From Apostichopus parvimensis (lineage: Eukaryota > Echinodermata > Holothuroidea > Aspidochirotida > Stichopodidae), in contig KN882252.1 in NCBI GenBank assembly GCA_000934455.1, forward strand, positions 263,595-285,476: DNA of 21,882 nucleotides. Direction: 5' to 3'. This document shows positions 19,125-21,882 of the stretch, one piece after another (the stretch's first letter is position 1; each line of letters begins with the position of its first letter). The translations under genes and the position numbers were made by a program. The notes beneath the pieces were generated by a model. That model worked only from the letters and a program-made list of their open reading frames with translations, searched no databases and had not been told where the DNA came from.

Positions 19125-19604
19125 AGTACAAGTACAAAGTGAAAACTGCACTAGGCCTAACGTTACGATTGACCATTAACGTTAGGCACAGGTATAACGT
19201 ATGGCTAAGCCAAACACTGCAACAAAATAAACACTACGGCTACGTTTCCTGACTGGGATAAATTTAATAAGGTGGCACTATCAAATTATTTCGGATGGTT
19301 TGGAACAAGTAAAAGGTTAGTGGGGTATTTTTAGTCGAATGTTTGCCATGACGGACGGTTACGTTAGGCTACCTGTTAATGTGTTGATGGAGGTTAGGCT
19401 AGGCCTAGGCCGATTCTCGCGAGATCGATACAACGATCACCGTAACGTTACTTCGGAGTGAAAAAGCTTATAATACTTACTTTAATTCTCGTGTACAATA
19501 ACCATCCGATTATTTCCGTAACAAGTTAATGTTAAGGTTATCTTGATTTGCTTGAATCACAAAGTAGAGCCCAAAATAAATTGATACGGTTCAAGCTTGA
19601 AAAC

Positions 19605-20180
19605 AGACGTAACGTTCGTGTTTGTTACACCGTGTACATCAGAAGGCTGTTGATAGAGAACCTTCTACTTGGTCCAAGGGGGAATCATTTAGAGATTGTT
19701 GTTTTGTACCAAATGTTTGCGGAAATGTAGCTCAATTTTGTCTTAATATTCTTTGATGGAGGAATTATACATTTGGAAAATAAACATTGATTATGTATGT
19801 TGGACGTAACATTTTCTAAGACGTAACATTGTTACACCAAATTTTGGAACTTACCTACGAAAAAAAGAAATGAACAATCCTGACGTCCATACCCAAGGGA
19901 AAATCCCTGGTCTAAAATGGCTACGTAGTGGGCTATTCTACTTGTTAGGGTGATGGCTATCATGTTTAATGAAATAACATCGTGACCCAGACGTAACATG
20001 CCGTCGTTACACCTCATCTCCAAGAAAAGTTTTAACTTCCATTTCTTTTAAAAAAACCTCACCTTGGCAACTTTTGTGACACAAGCAGGTGTAAATGGGC
20101 AGAAAGAACTTAATTTTAGAAGCACAGTATCTAACACACATGTGAGAAGCCAAGCGAGTGGTTGTTTGGACGTAACATGG
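19605..20180 (+). repeat. Cluster of RGACGTAAC motifs, three paired with GTTACACC
   Basis: RGACGTAAC occurs at 19605, 19802, 19819, 19989 and 20168. At 19605, 19819 and 19989 it is followed by GTTACACC after 10, 3 and 8 bases respectively, forming an imperfect inverted repeat. A related copy with AGATGTAAC lies at 15865-15883. The core resembles bZIP (ATF/CREB-like) half-sites. Whether these are regulatory sites or a degraded repeat is unknown. Confidence 0.6.
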
Positions 20181-21017
20181 AGTTTTTGTCTGAGGGAAAT
20201 TATATTGGCAGTGAGTTCAACAATATGCAGTTTGTGTGTTGAGCTAGGTTGTCTATTACACATCAGTTTTCTTGTACATAACCGTAGATAATTATAATAT
20301 GGCAAGGATGTTTTAATGCGAATATGCCCCTTCGAAAAAGAAGATAATTATTTTTCACAGAATTCACTGCAAATTATGGGAAAACACCATGACATTTTGT
20401 TTAAATTTATTCAGAAAAAAAAATTCCATTTGAGCAAATTTTACACTGAATGGAGAAAAGAATATTACATTTGACAACAAATGAGTAACATGAAAGAAAA
20501 TCATTTGCAAGTTGATTTATAAATGAAAGTATATTTGTACTACTGAATGATGCCTTAGGGCCCCAGGTTCATGGAATGAGCCATATACAGCTCTGCGCGG
20601 TGAGACCTGCTCGGACCCAATCATTTATAAAAGTGGGTAAATTTTAGAGAATCGACGATATATCTTTCATTTCAGATTCTGAGGAGAAATGATCACGAGG
20701 ACGAATTAAGAAATACATTTTAAATGTAATGGTGGTAATTTAATAAAGACATCCAGTTTTTGGATGTATTTGTCTAAAACCTTCATGTCTCCGTATCGTT
20801 CTTTCGCTATGCACTCAACATATAGACCATTAATTTTTGGTAGCTTATTAAAATAAATATAGAACAACCAAAATATAGTGGAACATTCCAACTTTGCCTT
20901 GTATTAAACATTGTTTCTTTGCTGGAATGAGAAGTTGAACAACGCATATTAAAGCACAGTAAATGAGTGGTAAAACAACGTGGAGAGACGTATATGCCTG
21001 CTTATTGTATTTGTCTC
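20181..21017. other. Gene-free AT-rich stretch
   Basis: No gene was recognised on either strand. It contains the right arm of the inverted pair at 20558-20586. The small minus frames at 20706-20891 and 20848-21180 have no domain, and the latter is partly antisense to the LINE fragment. Confidence 0.45.
20558..20586 (-). repeat. Right arm of the inverted repeat (partner 15668-15697)
   Basis: See the left arm. The match is on the opposite strand, with three mismatches over 29 bases. Confidence 0.7.
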
Positions 21018-21037
21018 CCCAACGAACGTTCGTTGGG
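21018..21037. repeat. 20-bp perfect palindrome
   Basis: CCCAACGAACGTTCGTTGGG is its own reverse complement. It lies directly upstream of the first recognisable LINE codons, at the apparent 5' truncation point. Confidence 0.92.
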
Positions 21038-21039
21038 TA

Positions 21040-21882
21040 ACCCCACTTTGTGACCCAAATTTTCGTTAATGGATTTCTGTTTTGTATCAGGAAAGTTTCA
21101 GTTCTGTTATTGTAAATGGGTTTTGTTCCGATGTTTTTAACGTAGAGAGGGGGTGCGCCAGGGGTGCCCTCTGTCTCCATTACTCTATGTTTTGTTTAGC
21201 GAGTCCCTCTCTCGTCTTTTGGAAAGGGACTCCAGACTTGTTCCATTCGTTGTGCAAGGGGGTGCCAAAGTGAAATGCGTTCAATATGCAGATGACGTCA
21301 CGTGTGTTGTTTCGAGTCTGGGCTCCTTTCGTGCCCTCTCGCAGGATTTATCTATCTTTGAGAGAGCTATCGGGGCGAAGTTGAATCCGGAAAAGACAAA
21401 GGGCCTTCGCCTTGGTAGCTGGAGATACAGAGACCTACCATTCGGTGCATCGTGGTCGGATCAGAATATCAAAATTAATGGTATATGGTTCGGCTGCGAT
21501 GCACCTTGTGATGTAACCTGGAAAGAGAGGGCTGAGGTACTTGAGAGCAGGCTCGAAACCTTTGGCACCCGCTGGCTATTTTCATTCATTTGGTCGGGTG
21601 GTACAGAGCTTGTCAAAAGGGCGGTAATATACCAAAAGCTGGAGAAAGGTGGGTTAGGGGTGGTTCATCTGGGAAGTAAATTGACCTTTTTGTTATTTAA
21701 GCAGTTGTTTGTAGCGGTAACTGACCCAGGGTTGCCTTGTTCATATTTTCTACGTTTTTGGGGCGGTTTGCACCTGCGTCGATGTGTCCCGGCGCTGTTT
21801 AGCAACAGAGAACCGCATAGTAGTACTCCAAACAGGGTGGTGCGTGTCATTTGCTCCGCTCTGATTGAGTTGCCCCCTGTTG
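21040..21882 (+). pseudogene. LINE reverse transcriptase fragment (Tx1/L1-like group), 5'-truncated, runs off the right edge
   Basis: The plus strand reads WISVLYQESFSSVIVNGF (from 21070, after an in-frame TAA at 21067-21069) and VFNVERG. After a one-base loss in the G-run at about 21148-21153 it continues RQGCPLSPLLY, VQYADDVTCVV (catalytic YADD), GAKLNPEKTKGLRLG and IKINGIWFG. This is the palm and start of the thumb of a non-LTR RT. The second frame stays open from about 21141 to the end of the window. After LETFGTRWL the usual LS-x2-GK segment is missing and the text goes straight to FSFIWSGGTELVKRAV and KGGLGVVHL, suggesting an in-frame internal deletion of some tens of residues. Fingers, endonuclease and ORF1 are absent on the left. 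Confidence 0.85.

Noticed and set aside
18872..19252. 126-codon plus frame with a leucine run
   Set aside because: The leucines come from the TAC/CTA microsatellite; the rest has no recognisable domain.
20848..21180. 110-codon minus frame
   Set aside because: Overlaps the LINE RT on the opposite strand, and its composition is not protein-like.

Overview
The window looks like repeat-rich intergenic DNA from an animal genome, probably a marine invertebrate deuterostome. I favour an echinoderm, because of the many short AGGCCTA/CTAGGCC tracts and the element types, but this is a weak guess. There are no prokaryotic gene arrays. Almost everything recognisable is a mobile-element relic. Coding stretches are broken by frameshifts and stops, and I see no clearly intact host gene.

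Layout. Positions 1-2883 hold no recognisable gene, but contain a 20-bp perfect palindrome (1412-1431) and a ~209-bp tandem duplication (1858-2290). Positions 2884 to about 7140, minus strand, are a decayed DNA-transposon-like unit. It reads, in order, a DDE/RNase H-fold transposase (5106-6983), a ubiquitin-specific protease of family C19 (about 3900-5145), an unrecognised region (3650-4250) and a ULP1/SUMO-protease domain of family C48 (2884-3498). Catalytic signatures of both cysteine proteases can be read. A transposase with both a deubiquitinase and a deSUMOylase is the most unusual coding content here.

Positions 7215-14312, minus strand, are a BEL/Pao LTR retrotransposon. It has two LTRs, a polypurine tract and a primer-binding site matching the 3' end of initiator Met tRNA. 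Its gag, DUF1758-type protease, reverse transcriptase, RNase H and integrase are spread over several frames with at least five frameshifts and two in-frame stops. Its 5' leader (13311-13794) carries about a dozen copies of a palindromic motif, core GTCACTCTGAC, mostly 33-47 bp apart. The arrangement recalls the protein-binding array in the leader of Drosophila gypsy. A stem-loop lies beside the primer-binding site.

Positions 14313-21017 are mostly non-coding. They hold diverged repeat pairs (14454/15328; a ~455-bp tandem duplication at 16670-17590; an inverted pair at 15668/20558), a two-exon gene fragment on the minus strand (17661-18546), a perfect (TAC)19 microsatellite and a cluster of GACGTAAC...GTTACACC motifs. 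From about 21040 to the right edge is a 5'-truncated LINE-type reverse transcriptase on the plus strand. It abuts a perfect 20-bp palindrome and appears to lack an internal segment.

The genes do not form one pathway. The common theme is selfish elements at different stages of decay. The two observations most worth following are the transposase-USP-ULP1 unit and the palindrome array in the BEL leader.
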